Shown here piece after piece: positions 33,961-42,447 of a stretch of DNA of 64,000 nt (position 1 is the stretch's first letter; each line of letters opens with the position of its first letter). The DNA comes from Mycolicibacterium iranicum (GTDB lineage Bacteria; Actinomycetota; Actinomycetes; Mycobacteriales; Mycobacteriaceae). Under the pieces are notes generated by a model that searched no databases, had not been told where the DNA came from, and was given only the letters and a program-made list of their open reading frames with translations. The stretch is taken from assembly GCF_014190915.1 (NCBI RefSeq), contig NZ_JACHVU010000002.1, positions 186,001 through 250,000 on the forward strand, written 5' to 3'. Made by a program: the position numbers and the translations under genes.

Positions 33961-34990
33961 CCGCAGAATGTCGATCCGGGAGCGGCTCGCCACCTACAAC
34001 CGGGCCTGGGTGGGGTTCGTCGCGATCGCCGTCATCGCCGTGCTGATCGGCGCCATGCTGCTGATCAAGGCTGCCGACATCGGCTACCGGAAATACACCG
34101 CGCAGTTCCTGCAGGCCGCAGCGCTGCAACCGGGAAACCCGGTGACGGTGGCGGGCATCCCAGTCGGCGAGGTCACCAGCATGGAACTCGCCGGTGACCA
34201 CGTCGAGGCGGAGTTCACCGTCCGCAACGACGTCGCCCTCGGTGAGGACTCCCGGGCGATCATCAAGGTCACGACGATCCTCGGCTCCCGGTACCTGGCC
34301 CTGGAACCGGACGGCGCCGGCTCGCTGCGCGACGACCGGTTCGCGTTGTCGCACACCGAGGTTCCCTACGACCTGCAGGAAGCGCTGACCGACGTCACGA
34401 CCACCTACGAACAGGTCGATTCCGACAAGTTCGCCCAGACACTCTCGATCCTCGGCCGTCAACTGCAGGGTCTGCCACCGGTGGTGCCGCAGGCGCTCGA
34501 GAACACGCACACGCTCTCGACGATCCTGGCCGAACGTCGTGACCAACTAGGGTCGCTGCTGCAGACCACCGAGCTGGTCAGCAACACGCTGCGCCGTCAG
34601 CAGTCCACCATCGCGAGCATGGTGCGTCAGGGCAACGACCTGGTCGGTGAATTCGTGATGCGCAGAGCATCGTTCCACGCCATGCTCGCCGCGATCACCG
34701 ACCTGGTCCAGACCCTCAGCGACCTGGTGATCGAGGACCGCCCCGAGTTGGAGACCCTGCTGACCAACGTGCGCGACCTGTCCGACATGCTCGGCAAGCA
34801 CGACGACCTTCTCCGCAGCACCTTGCAGGCCGGGCCCGTGGCGCTGCGAAACCTGGCCAATGCCACAGGATCCGGGAACGCCGTGGACTTCAACGCCGCC
34901 AACGGGTTGCTGGTGGATTCGTGGATGTGCGCGATCAGCGGACGCGCCAAACAGTTCGGCATGATCGAGTACCTGAAGGACTGCAAATGA
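33953..34990 (+). CDS. mceC: MceC protein
   Basis: 345 residues. Anchor helix about 19-40 (VGFVAIAVIAVLIGAMLLI), MCE domain about 45-125 (VTVAGIPVGEVTSMEL, TILGSRYLALEP), then helical needle region with heptad-like runs. The end carries the typical WMCAISGRAKQFGM with a single Cys and a final Cys-Lys. Mce1C has a Pro-rich extension of about 170 residues; this one lacks it. ATG 33953 overlaps the mceB stop by eight bases. Confidence 0.9.
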   Translation: MADRRMSIRERLATYNRAWVGFVAIAVIAVLIGAMLLIKAADIGYRKYTAQFLQAAALQPGNPVTVAGIPVGEVTSMELAGDHVEAEFTVRNDVALGEDSRAIIKVTTILGSRYLALEPDGAGSLRDDRFALSHTEVPYDLQEALTDVTTTYEQVDSDKFAQTLSILGRQLQGLPPVVPQALENTHTLSTILAERRDQLGSLLQTTELVSNTLRRQQSTIASMVRQGNDLVGEFVMRRASFHAMLAAITDLVQTLSDLVIEDRPELETLLTNVRDLSDMLGKHDDLLRSTLQAGPVALRNLANATGSGNAVDFNAANGLLVDSWMCAISGRAKQFGMIEYLKDCK

Positions 34991-36102
34991 GCGGCAGATC
35001 AAGGCTCGTCGCACTGGTGGTCACCGGCGTGGTCGTCGCTGTGGTGACGGCGTCGCTGGCATGGTCCTATGTCGGGGAACAGCTCGACACGATCTCGGTG
35101 ACCGCTCAGTTCGACAGCGCCGCAGGCCTGTACGAGGGGAACAATGTCGCCGTCCTCGGCATGCCGGTGGGCAAGGTGGAGAAGATCGTCACCAAGGGTG
35201 GCTACGTCGAGGTCGAATTCTCGGTCGACGCCGACGTCCAGGTGCCGGCCGACGCGATGGCCGTGACGATCTCGAACTCGATCCTGACGGACCGTCAGAT
35301 CGAGCTGACCCCGCCCTACCGGGGCGGACCGACCCTGCAGAACCACGACACCATCGGGCTCAATCGCACCCGCACGCCGGTCGAATTCGCCCGCGTGCTG
35401 GATGTTCTCGACAAACTGTCCACGTCGCTGCGAGGTGACGGCGCAGGCAACGGCCCCGTCGCCGACGTCGTGAACGCCAGCGCCGCGATCGCCGACGGCA
35501 ACGGTCAGGCCATGAAGGACGCGCTCGGCGAGCTGTCGGAGGCCTTACGGCTCAGCTCGGATCGCGGTCAGGTCACCCGGGATCAGCTGACCACCATCAT
35601 CCGCAACGTCAGCACGCTGTTCCGGGCCGCCGCCGACAACGACGCCACGCTGCGCGACTTCGGTTCCACCATCCGGCAACTCAGCCAGATGCTGGCCGAC
35701 GAGAACTTCGGCTCCGGCACCACCGGTCGGAAGCTCAACGACGTCATCACCCAGCTCGGCGAGGTGCTCGACACCCACCGCGACACCATCAAACAGATCG
35801 TCGCCAACGGCGACACCGCCCTGACCACCACGGTGGATCACCAGCGCGATCTGGCCGAGTTCCTCGATCTGACACCGATGACGCTGGACAACATCTACAA
35901 CGCGATCGACCGCACGAACGGCTCGGTCCGGGTCCACGTCCTGACCGACAAGGTGCTGTTCGACACCCAGACGGTCAAGGAGATGTGCAACATGATGGGG
36001 CTGAGGCAGCTGGGCTGCAGCACCGGCACGCTGCAGGACTTCGGACCCGATTTCGGCCTGAGCTACGTCCTGGACGGGCTCGCGGCGATGGGCCAGAAGT
36101 GA
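34987..36102 (+). CDS. mceD: MceD protein
   Basis: 371 residues. Membrane anchor about 7-27, MCE domain about 33-115 (VAVLGMPVGKVEKIVTKGGY, DRQIELTPPY), then an extended helical region to about 340. The C-terminal MCNMMGLRQLGCSTGTLQDFG with two Cys residues is typical. The Pro-rich tail seen in Mce1D is missing. ATG overlaps the mceC stop by four bases. Confidence 0.9.
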   Translation: MSGRSRLVALVVTGVVVAVVTASLAWSYVGEQLDTISVTAQFDSAAGLYEGNNVAVLGMPVGKVEKIVTKGGYVEVEFSVDADVQVPADAMAVTISNSILTDRQIELTPPYRGGPTLQNHDTIGLNRTRTPVEFARVLDVLDKLSTSLRGDGAGNGPVADVVNASAAIADGNGQAMKDALGELSEALRLSSDRGQVTRDQLTTIIRNVSTLFRAAADNDATLRDFGSTIRQLSQMLADENFGSGTTGRKLNDVITQLGEVLDTHRDTIKQIVANGDTALTTTVDHQRDLAEFLDLTPMTLDNIYNAIDRTNGSVRVHVLTDKVLFDTQTVKEMCNMMGLRQLGCSTGTLQDFGPDFGLSYVLDGLAAMGQK

Positions 36103-37349
36103 AGGCGCCCCGCTCGGGCGGGCATCGCCCGAAGACCGTTCTGGCACTGGCCGTCACCGTGTGCCTGTCGGTGTCCGCCTGTGCCGGCGAGGGACTGGCC
36201 GGCCTCACGCTGCCCGCCCCCGGCGGGGGTGCCGGCGGTTACACACTCACCGCGGTGTTCTCCAACGCGCTCAACCTTCCCGCGATGGCCAAGGTCAAGC
36301 TCGCCGGCGCCGACGTCGGGGAACTCGAATCGATGGTGGCGCGCAACTACACGGCCGTGACGACCCTGCGTATCCGCGACGGCGTGCAGCTGCCCCGGGG
36401 CAGTACCGCCGAGCTGCGGTCGGCGACACCGCTCGGCGACGTGTTCGTCGCGGTCAAACCCCCTGCAACGGCGGCCCCCGGCGCACCTGCGCTGCGTGAC
36501 GGCGACACCATCGGTATCGAATCGACCACAGCCGCAGCCACAGTCGAATCCGTCCTGAGTTCTGCGGCGATCCTCGTCAACGGCGGCGCCGTGCGGAACT
36601 TCACCAACATCATCAACGGCCTCGGCAAGGCGACCGGCGATCAGGGACAGGCGTTCGGCGAGCTGATCCGCAAGACCAACCGCACCCTGGGCACACTGAA
36701 CAACCGCTCCGAGGAGATCTCGACTGCGCTCACGGAGACCTCGCGTCTGGTCGAGCAGCTGGAATCTAAGAACCAGGCGCTTGGCGCTGTGATGGACGCC
36801 GCGGGTCCGGCGACCCACACGCTGAGCGCGCATACCGAGGAGATCGCCGATCTGGTGCTGCAGGCCGGCGCCACCACCGAGCAGCTGCGCAAGTTCCCCT
36901 CGATCGCCGGCACCGACACCAGCGGACGCAGCGTGATCGCCGACGCCAACAGGATCGCCGGCGCCTGGAACGACGTGGTGCTCACCCCGGACGCCAGCCT
37001 GTATGCGCTCAATCGGCTGATGCCCCCGTTCGTCAAGGCCACCACCAGCAACGCGATCGCGGTGCGCGCCAGCATCGATCGCCTGGTGCTCGGATCCATC
37101 CCCGACATCGGATTCGCCGGCGACACCGGGCTGCACGGGCCGAAACGGTACAACTGGCACCAGCTGGTGGGCTCGCTGCAGTACACGTTGTACCGGCTGC
37201 AGGAGCGGATCGTCGGAAAGGGGCCGGGGGTCCCGCAGGTTCCGGTGATGCCGAGCCCCACCGAGCCGGGCGTCATCGTGCCGGTGCCCCCGCCGGCACC
37301 CCCTGCCGCCGTACTGCCCGCCCCCGCACCGCCGGCGGAAAACCCGTGA
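36099..37349 (+). CDS. mceE: MceE lipoprotein (Lpr-type)
   Basis: 416 residues. A signal peptide with lipobox LSVSAC (Cys28) replaces the usual transmembrane anchor, as in LprK/LprL/LprM/LprN. The MCE domain follows (about 45-125, KVKLAGADVGELESM). The tail from about 375 is Pro-rich (PVMPSPTEPG to PAPAPPAENP). GTG 36099 overlaps the mceD stop by four bases. As the lipidated subunit it probably anchors the complex on the periplasmic face. Confidence 0.92.
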   Translation: MKAPRSGGHRPKTVLALAVTVCLSVSACAGEGLAGLTLPAPGGGAGGYTLTAVFSNALNLPAMAKVKLAGADVGELESMVARNYTAVTTLRIRDGVQLPRGSTAELRSATPLGDVFVAVKPPATAAPGAPALRDGDTIGIESTTAAATVESVLSSAAILVNGGAVRNFTNIINGLGKATGDQGQAFGELIRKTNRTLGTLNNRSEEISTALTETSRLVEQLESKNQALGAVMDAAGPATHTLSAHTEEIADLVLQAGATTEQLRKFPSIAGTDTSGRSVIADANRIAGAWNDVVLTPDASLYALNRLMPPFVKATTSNAIAVRASIDRLVLGSIPDIGFAGDTGLHGPKRYNWHQLVGSLQYTLYRLQERIVGKGPGVPQVPVMPSPTEPGVIVPVPPPAPPAAVLPAPAPPAENP

Positions 37350-38596
37350 TCGGCTCTGTCGCGAACATCGCCGTCGGTGTGGCCCGCGCAGGCCACCGCC
37401 GCCGGGCATGGCTGTCGGCCGGTGCCCTCGTCATGACCTTCGTTGTGGCCTCGCTGTACCTCTTTCTGGGTGCGCTGCAGGTGAATCCGTTCGCGTCGAG
37501 CTACCGGGTGACCGTCGAGCTGCCCGAGTCGGCCGGGCTGCTGCCGAATCAGAACGTCACGATGCGGGGAGTCCCGATAGGAAGGGTGGAGCGCCTCGAC
37601 ATCACCCCCCAGGGCGTGAACGCCGTGGTGACCGTGGATTCCACGGTGGCGGTGCCGACGTCGAGCGCAGTCCGGGTCTCGGGCCTGTCCCCGGCAGGCG
37701 AGCAGTACATCGACTTCGTCGCCGATTCCGATGACGGCCCCTACCTGAGCGACGGCAGCGTCGTCGCGCAGGCCGATACCCAGGTGCCGGTGAGCCTCGC
37801 AGAATTGCTGGCGAACGCCGACGGCGCCCTGGCCCAGGTGGACCCTGCGAAGCTGGAACTCATCAAGCGGGAGCTCAGCATGACCGAGGCGGGCCCGGGC
37901 AAGCTCGCCGATGTGATCGACGGCGGCACCTACCTTCTGACGACGCTGGATTCGGTGCTGCCCGAAACCTCCAGCATGCTGCGTACGAGCCGCGTCGTCC
38001 TGCAGCTCGCAGCCGACAAGAACGAAGGCATCGGCGTCGCCTCGGTCAACCTCGACGCGACGTTCGACGGAGTGAACAAGATGCGGGAGGGGTTCCGCCG
38101 GCTGACCGAACGAACCCCCGGAACGCTGACCTCGGTGGACAACCTGTTCGTCGACAACTCCGAAACGATGGTGCAGCTGCTGGGTAGCGCGGCGTCGACC
38201 TCGCAGCTGCTCTATCTGCGAGTGCCGGCCCTGCACGCGCTGTTCCCCGACTACCGGACCTCGGTGCTGGACGCGATCGGCAGCATCATGCACGACAACG
38301 GGCTCTGGGCCACCGGTGACATCTACCCGAGGTACTCGTGCGACTACGGAACTCCCCGGCTGCCACCGTCTTCGGCGGACTACCCCGAGCCCTCCATGTA
38401 CACCTACTGCCGCGACGACCATCCGGGCGTGTTGGTGCGCGGGGCGAAGAACGCGCCGCGCCCGGCCGGTGACGACACCGCAGGTCCGCCGCCGGGTGCC
38501 GACCTCGGACGCACCATGGACCCGACCCCCAAGGGGCGCTACACGATTCCGACCCCGTACGGCGGTCCCACCCTGCCGATCGAACCGCCCCGATGA
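37346..38596 (+). CDS. mceF: MceF protein
   Basis: 416 residues. Anchor helix about 24-45, MCE domain about 50-125 (VTMRGVPIGRVERLDIT, SPAGEQYIDF) and helical region. The C-terminus has YPRYSCDYGTPRLPP and MYTYCRDD, the paired Cys characteristic of MceF, then a Pro/Gly-rich end. GTG overlaps the mceE stop by four bases. It closes the set of six subunits; a 30-base gap follows before the mce-associated genes. Confidence 0.92.
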   Translation: MIGSVANIAVGVARAGHRRRAWLSAGALVMTFVVASLYLFLGALQVNPFASSYRVTVELPESAGLLPNQNVTMRGVPIGRVERLDITPQGVNAVVTVDSTVAVPTSSAVRVSGLSPAGEQYIDFVADSDDGPYLSDGSVVAQADTQVPVSLAELLANADGALAQVDPAKLELIKRELSMTEAGPGKLADVIDGGTYLLTTLDSVLPETSSMLRTSRVVLQLAADKNEGIGVASVNLDATFDGVNKMREGFRRLTERTPGTLTSVDNLFVDNSETMVQLLGSAASTSQLLYLRVPALHALFPDYRTSVLDAIGSIMHDNGLWATGDIYPRYSCDYGTPRLPPSSADYPEPSMYTYCRDDHPGVLVRGAKNAPRPAGDDTAGPPPGADLGRTMDPTPKGRYTIPTPYGGPTLPIEPPR

Positions 38597-38626
38597 CCCA
38601 CCCCCGATCACACCCGAGGAGCTGAG

Positions 38627-39307
38627 ATGTCCGTGACGACCGAGAACGACATCGACGACGACACCAACGACGCCAACACCAAAGACGACGACACCAAAGA
38701 CGACGACACCAAAGACGACGCCGACGACGCCGAGAAGGACGGTGCCGACTCCGACGACGTTCTGGCAAAGCCTGGCGCCGGCGAGAACGACATCCACACC
38801 GACACTGACACGGTGGCTCCGGGCAGGTCCTGGCGGCGTCGGGTGGCGGTCGGTGCCCTGGCCGTGCTGTTCGTCGGCGCGCTGGCCGCGTCGGGGTTTC
38901 TCGGTTGGCAGCTCTGGCAGGAACGGCAGGTCGCCCGCGCAGGCGAAGAGGCCCAGGCCGCAGCGGTGGCCTACGCGCAGATTCTGACCAGTATCGACTC
39001 GGCGAAGGTCGACGAAAACTTCAATCAGGTGCTCGACGGGGCGACCGGGGAGTTCAAAGACATGTACTCCCAGTCGAGCATGCAGCTGCGCCAGTTGCTC
39101 GTCGACAACAAGGCCAGCGCACGCGGGGTCGTCGTCGACTCGGCGGTTCAGTCCGCCTCCAAGGACAAGGTCGTGGTGCTGCTGTTCGTCGACCAGTCGG
39201 TGACCAACACCGCCGTCCCCGATCCCCGCATCGACCGCAGCCGCGTCAAGATGACCATGGAGGACATCGACGGTCGTTGGCGTGCAAGCAAAGTGGAACT
39301 GCCCTGA
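38627..39307 (+). CDS. Mce-associated membrane protein (Mas) with acidic N-terminus
   Basis: 226 residues. The first 65 residues are very acidic, rich in Asp and Thr, with a triplicated TKDDD unit encoded by three 15-base repeats (38678-38722). A single membrane helix (about 70-92) follows, then an alpha/beta NTF2-like domain of about 125 residues ending in DGRWRASKVELP, typical of mce-associated proteins such as those downstream of mce1 and mce3. GAGGAG seven bases upstream supports ATG 38627. Mas proteins are thought to stabilise or assist the Mce complex. Confidence 0.85.
   Translation: MSVTTENDIDDDTNDANTKDDDTKDDDTKDDADDAEKDGADSDDVLAKPGAGENDIHTDTDTVAPGRSWRRRVAVGALAVLFVGALAASGFLGWQLWQERQVARAGEEAQAAAVAYAQILTSIDSAKVDENFNQVLDGATGEFKDMYSQSSMQLRQLLVDNKASARGVVVDSAVQSASKDKVVVLLFVDQSVTNTAVPDPRIDRSRVKMTMEDIDGRWRASKVELP
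38678..38722. repeat. Three 15-base tandem repeats in the mas gene
   Basis: Unit ACCAAAGACGACGAC, present three times with two changes at the end of the last copy; it encodes Thr-Lys-Asp-Asp-Asp. The length is a multiple of three, so copy-number changes would lengthen or shorten the acidic cytoplasmic tail without a frameshift. Confidence 0.85.
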
Positions 39308-39309
39308 CC

Positions 39310-40101
39310 ATGCGGTCCTTGCGAGCGGGCGCGTTCACCGCAGCACTGACAGCCGTCGCGGCGATGGTGACTATCCCCGCGGCATCGGCGTCGGTGACGT
39401 CCTTCTGCGAAGGTCTCGGCGGGAGCTGGGACGGGCAGTACTGCCGCACCGCTGTCCGATCCGAGCGGAACGCGCTGCGCGACATTAAAGTTGCGTTGCC
39501 AAGCGAATTCGTCGACGACGCCGCGGCCGGACCCGTGGTGCGCGAGTATCTCAGCACGCTGGTGAACAACTGGAAGACCGCCGGAGTGACGATGGCCGCC
39601 GACAGCTTCGGCGAAGGCAACTACCAGATCTTCCGCCGTGGCTCGGTCGCCAGTCTCGTCTACCACGAGACCTACCACGCTGACGGACCCGACTTCAACA
39701 ACGCCTACCGCACATTCACTTTCGACATGGCCAGCGGGAGAAGGCTGCATCTGGTAGACCTGCTCAAGCCGGGCGCCGACCTCGCCGCGATCCCGCCGCT
39801 GGCCCACCCGTTCATCGTCCGCGCACTCGATGCGGCGCCACCGCCCCACCAGCCGGGAAGCTACCCGTTCATCGCCGACCGGTGGACCCCCGACAAGGTC
39901 TATTCAGGTGGATACAAGGCGTGGGCACTGACCGCCGACGAACTCCTGATCTACATGCCGGACTATCCGGTGGGTAGGGACAGCCCCACCAACTTCACCC
40001 CCGGCATCATGCAGTGGTCGATGGACGGCGGCACGGTCCAGGCCCGCATCCCGCTGACGGCGCTGGCGTCGGTGCTACGCCCCGAATTCGGCGGCGCCTG
40101 A
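39310..40101 (+). CDS. Secreted DUF3298/RsiV-like protein linked to the mce operon
   Basis: 263 residues with an N-terminal signal peptide (about 1-28, AALTAVAAMVTIPAASAS) and no later helix, so it is exported. Two early Cys residues (SFCEGLGGSWDGQYC) probably form a disulfide. The core, with YHADGPDFNNAYRTFTFDMASG and LADLLKPG-like LVDLLKPGADL, resembles the DUF4163/DUF3298 module found in RsiV-type and other secreted proteins. ATG 39310 follows the mas stop after two bases. Comparable secreted proteins follow mce3 in M. tuberculosis (Rv1973-Rv1975 region). Function unknown. Confidence 0.75.
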   Translation: MRSLRAGAFTAALTAVAAMVTIPAASASVTSFCEGLGGSWDGQYCRTAVRSERNALRDIKVALPSEFVDDAAAGPVVREYLSTLVNNWKTAGVTMAADSFGEGNYQIFRRGSVASLVYHETYHADGPDFNNAYRTFTFDMASGRRLHLVDLLKPGADLAAIPPLAHPFIVRALDAAPPPHQPGSYPFIADRWTPDKVYSGGYKAWALTADELLIYMPDYPVGRDSPTNFTPGIMQWSMDGGTVQARIPLTALASVLRPEFGGA

Positions 40102-40103
40102 CC

Positions 40104-40688
40104 ATGTCCGGTCCGCGCAGGATGACGGCGACGCTACTGGCCGCCCTGGCGATGGTGGTCGCGCCGGCCGGTTGGGCCCAGCCCCCGACCCCGACACTGC
40201 CGGTGTTCACCCCCTATCCGTCGAACTGGGTGCCGAACTACACGGTGTTCCCGTACAACCTGTGGCAGAACAGGGTCACCCCTCAGCAGATCAGCGCGCA
40301 GCGCGACGCCTGCCAGTGGTTCACTGCGCAGTACGATCCGTTGATGACCCAGGTCTACGGATTTCAGCGCTACCTGGGCGATCAGCACGACAACTGGTCT
40401 GCACCGGGGGTGACCGAGGCGGGCGAGGTCGTGGCAGCCAATCTCGAGCAGTCCGCCGCGTTCCTCGAACCCCGCGCGCACACGCTGTTCATCGTCAACT
40501 ACCCCGACCAGAGCGAGTATTCGCCGCTCTTCCACGGTGATTCGATCTATCGGCTCTGGTACCAGTTCACCCAGATCAACGACAAGATCGCGCGGAGGCT
40601 GCCCGCCGGCCAGATCAACGCGAACATCGCCACGGCCAACGTCTACGGCCGCGCGATCCGCGATTCGGGAGTCTGCCACGGCGCGTAG
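40104..40688 (+). CDS. Secreted protein of unknown function, end of the mce operon
   Basis: 194 residues; signal peptide about 1-25 ending AGWAQP. The mature part is rich in Tyr, Trp and Pro at its start (FTPYPSNWVPNYTVFPYNLWQ), has two Cys residues (DACQWF and the C-terminal GVCHGA) likely to pair, and no membrane segment. ATG follows the preceding stop after two bases. I do not recognise the family. Export and operon position suggest an extracytoplasmic helper of the lipid transporter, as inference only. Confidence 0.75.
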   Translation: MSGPRRMTATLLAALAMVVAPAGWAQPPTPTLPVFTPYPSNWVPNYTVFPYNLWQNRVTPQQISAQRDACQWFTAQYDPLMTQVYGFQRYLGDQHDNWSAPGVTEAGEVVAANLEQSAAFLEPRAHTLFIVNYPDQSEYSPLFHGDSIYRLWYQFTQINDKIARRLPAGQINANIATANVYGRAIRDSGVCHGA

Positions 40689-40710
40689 TCCATCCGGTGT
40701 CGATACCCCA

Positions 40711-40738
40711 TTGACATGATGGAACAAATGGTTAGTCT
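40711..40738 (+). promoter_or_regulatory. Promoter of the DUF2236 gene
   Basis: A perfect TTGACA (40711-40716) and TAGTCT (40733-40738) with a 16-base spacer. The predicted start near 40745 is followed by GGAGG (40758-40762) and ATG 40767. This places the apparent earlier ATG at 40716 within the promoter and so rules it out as the start codon. Confidence 0.7.
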
Positions 40739-40766
40739 TTGTGTCAACGACAACGTCGGAGGCGCC

Positions 40767-41726
40767 ATGGTCGCGATCGCCGGGAACTCCCCGCACACCG
40801 TCAGTTCGAATGTCCGACCGAAGGTGATCGACGAGTTCCGCAGGCATTCGGGCAGCGTGCTCGGCGGCCTGTTCGGCGCCGCGGCCTTCGACGAGGTGGC
40901 GCTGGTACCCGTGGCCGCCGCGGTCGGCAAGACCGGGCGATTCGCCGCGAACTTCGCGGATCGCGGTGTACGCAGTGGCTTTTCCGCTCTGTTGGCCATC
41001 TGGGGCGATGCGGCGGACAAGGCCGCGGAGGGGGAGCGCCTCAAGACGATGCACCGCGACGTTCGCGGGCGGGGCACCGGTGACTTCGCCGATGTGCGCT
41101 ACAGCGCGCTGGACCCGCGGCTGTGGAACTGGATCGCGGTCAGCGGACTGTTCGTCGTGCTGAACTCGTTCACACCGTGCACGGGCGTCACGCTGACCGA
41201 CGACGAGCGGGAGGTGGCCTATCAGCAACTCCTGGAGAGCTTCGGGGCGCTCGAGCTTCCCGGCAAGAGCGCGAAACTGCCCGCCACCTACGCCGAGGCG
41301 GTGGCGTACTACGACGACATGGTGGCCTCCGAACTCGCGTCGAACCCGTTCCTGCGCACGGCGACTCGGAACCTGACGAAGCTCCCGCTCCCGACGCTGG
41401 TGCTGCCACCCTTACTCAGGACGGCCCTGACGCCCGGGTGGATCGCACTGCGCCCCCTGGCCGGACGCGTCCTGACGGTGTGCTCGTTCGGCATCCTGCA
41501 TCCCGGTGTGCGTGAGCTGACCGGCTTCCGCTGGGAGCCACGGCACGACCGCGAGTTCGCGCTGTACTGCCGCCTGCTGCAGCTGGCATGGCGCACACTG
41601 CCCGACAAAGTTCTGTTGATCCCGTTGGCGCGCAATCGGATCGAGTATGAGAAGCTTGTCAGGATGCATCGGTCCGTCGCTCTCGACTCGTTCGCGCCCC
41701 CGGTGGGCCGCTGCCCCGCGGGCTGA
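40767..41726 (+). CDS. DUF2236 (MpaB-type) oxygenase-like protein
   Basis: 319 residues. The family (ER-bound oxygenase mpaB/latex-clearing protein type, haem b binding) is indicated by GSVLGGLFGAAAFDEVALV, the helix with TMHRDVRGRGTG near 97 and the all-helical composition; the His of TMHRDV is in the usual haem-ligand region. Relatives oxidise lipidic or polyisoprenoid substrates. The start is set by the promoter above and GGAGG four bases upstream; the upstream ATG at 40716 would fall in the -35 box. A TetR gene follows after five bases and may control it. Confidence 0.75.
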   Translation: MVAIAGNSPHTVSSNVRPKVIDEFRRHSGSVLGGLFGAAAFDEVALVPVAAAVGKTGRFAANFADRGVRSGFSALLAIWGDAADKAAEGERLKTMHRDVRGRGTGDFADVRYSALDPRLWNWIAVSGLFVVLNSFTPCTGVTLTDDEREVAYQQLLESFGALELPGKSAKLPATYAEAVAYYDDMVASELASNPFLRTATRNLTKLPLPTLVLPPLLRTALTPGWIALRPLAGRVLTVCSFGILHPGVRELTGFRWEPRHDREFALYCRLLQLAWRTLPDKVLLIPLARNRIEYEKLVRMHRSVALDSFAPPVGRCPAG

Positions 41727-41731
41727 CCGTC

Positions 41732-42319
41732 ATGCGACGCTCCCGCAACACCGACAGCCCTACCGAGCAGGAATCGGCGATTCTCAAGGCTGCCGCCGAG
41801 GAGGTCTCGCTGGTGGGTGTGGGCCGGTTGAGCATGGATGTCGTGGCACGTCAGGCCGGCGTCAGCCGCAGCACGCTGTACCGGCGGTTTCCGAGCCGCG
41901 ATGCGTTGATCACCGAGCTGGGCCGCCAGACCTTCGAGTTCGCGATGGCACGCCTGCAGACAGTGGCCATCGATTCCGGTCCGAGACAGGCCGCCGTCGC
42001 CGCGTTCCGCGAGGGTGTCCGGCTGCTGACCGGCGAACCGGTGATGCGCCGGTTCCTGCAGCTCGACGGCGAGTTCGCGGCGACCACCGAGATGGTGAAC
42101 GAGGCCCGGTTGTTCCTCGTCAGCGCCGCGACGGCGATGGCGAAGGCCCTGCGGGCGGCCGGCGCGACGATGCCGGACGACGAACTCCTGGCCGTCGCGG
42201 AACTGCACATCCGGCTGGCGGCCTCGCTCGTACAGGTCGATACCGACACTCTCGACGTCGATGACGACGATGCCGTCGCACGCTACGCAGAAACGTACCT
42301 CGCGCCTCTGGTCAAGTGA
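41732..42319 (+). CDS. TetR-family regulator
   Basis: 195 residues. The N-terminal helix-turn-helix (about 14-60) contains LSMDVVARQAGVSRSTLYRR, close to the TetR consensus, followed by FPSRDALITELG. The ligand-binding part is helical with no clear signature. The gene lies five bases after the DUF2236 gene, so the pair is an operon and autoregulation through the promoter at 40711 is likely. A short palindrome (TGAACC-AG-GGTTCA, 42320-42333) directly follows the stop. Confidence 0.87.
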   Translation: MRRSRNTDSPTEQESAILKAAAEEVSLVGVGRLSMDVVARQAGVSRSTLYRRFPSRDALITELGRQTFEFAMARLQTVAIDSGPRQAAVAAFREGVRLLTGEPVMRRFLQLDGEFAATTEMVNEARLFLVSAATAMAKALRAAGATMPDDELLAVAELHIRLAASLVQVDTDTLDVDDDDAVARYAETYLAPLVK

Positions 42320-42333
42320 TGAACCAGGGTTCA
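42320..42333. repeat. Palindrome after the TetR gene
   Basis: TGAACC-AG-GGTTCA, a perfect six-base inverted repeat one base past the TetR stop and upstream of the FadD gene. Its size and place fit either an operator for the TetR protein or a small terminator hairpin. Confidence 0.4.
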
Positions 42334-42447
42334 CTTAGGACCGGAAAGGCGATGAATTGCCATGACCTAGTGTGAAACTGTGACTCACTTATCCGGGATT
42401 GGGCAATTCAGGTCAGCGACGAACGCCGACGTGGCACGCTTCTGACC

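Noticed and set aside
40716..40766. Upstream ATG 40716 as start of the DUF2236 gene
   Set aside because: It coincides with the -35 box of a good promoter (TTGACA-N16-TAGTCT), and ATG 40767 has GGAGG in place.
42353..42422. Long-range repeat GAATTGCC / GGCAATTC upstream of the FadD gene
   Set aside because: Eight to nine bases with a loop of about 40 bases; too weak to claim as structure or operator.
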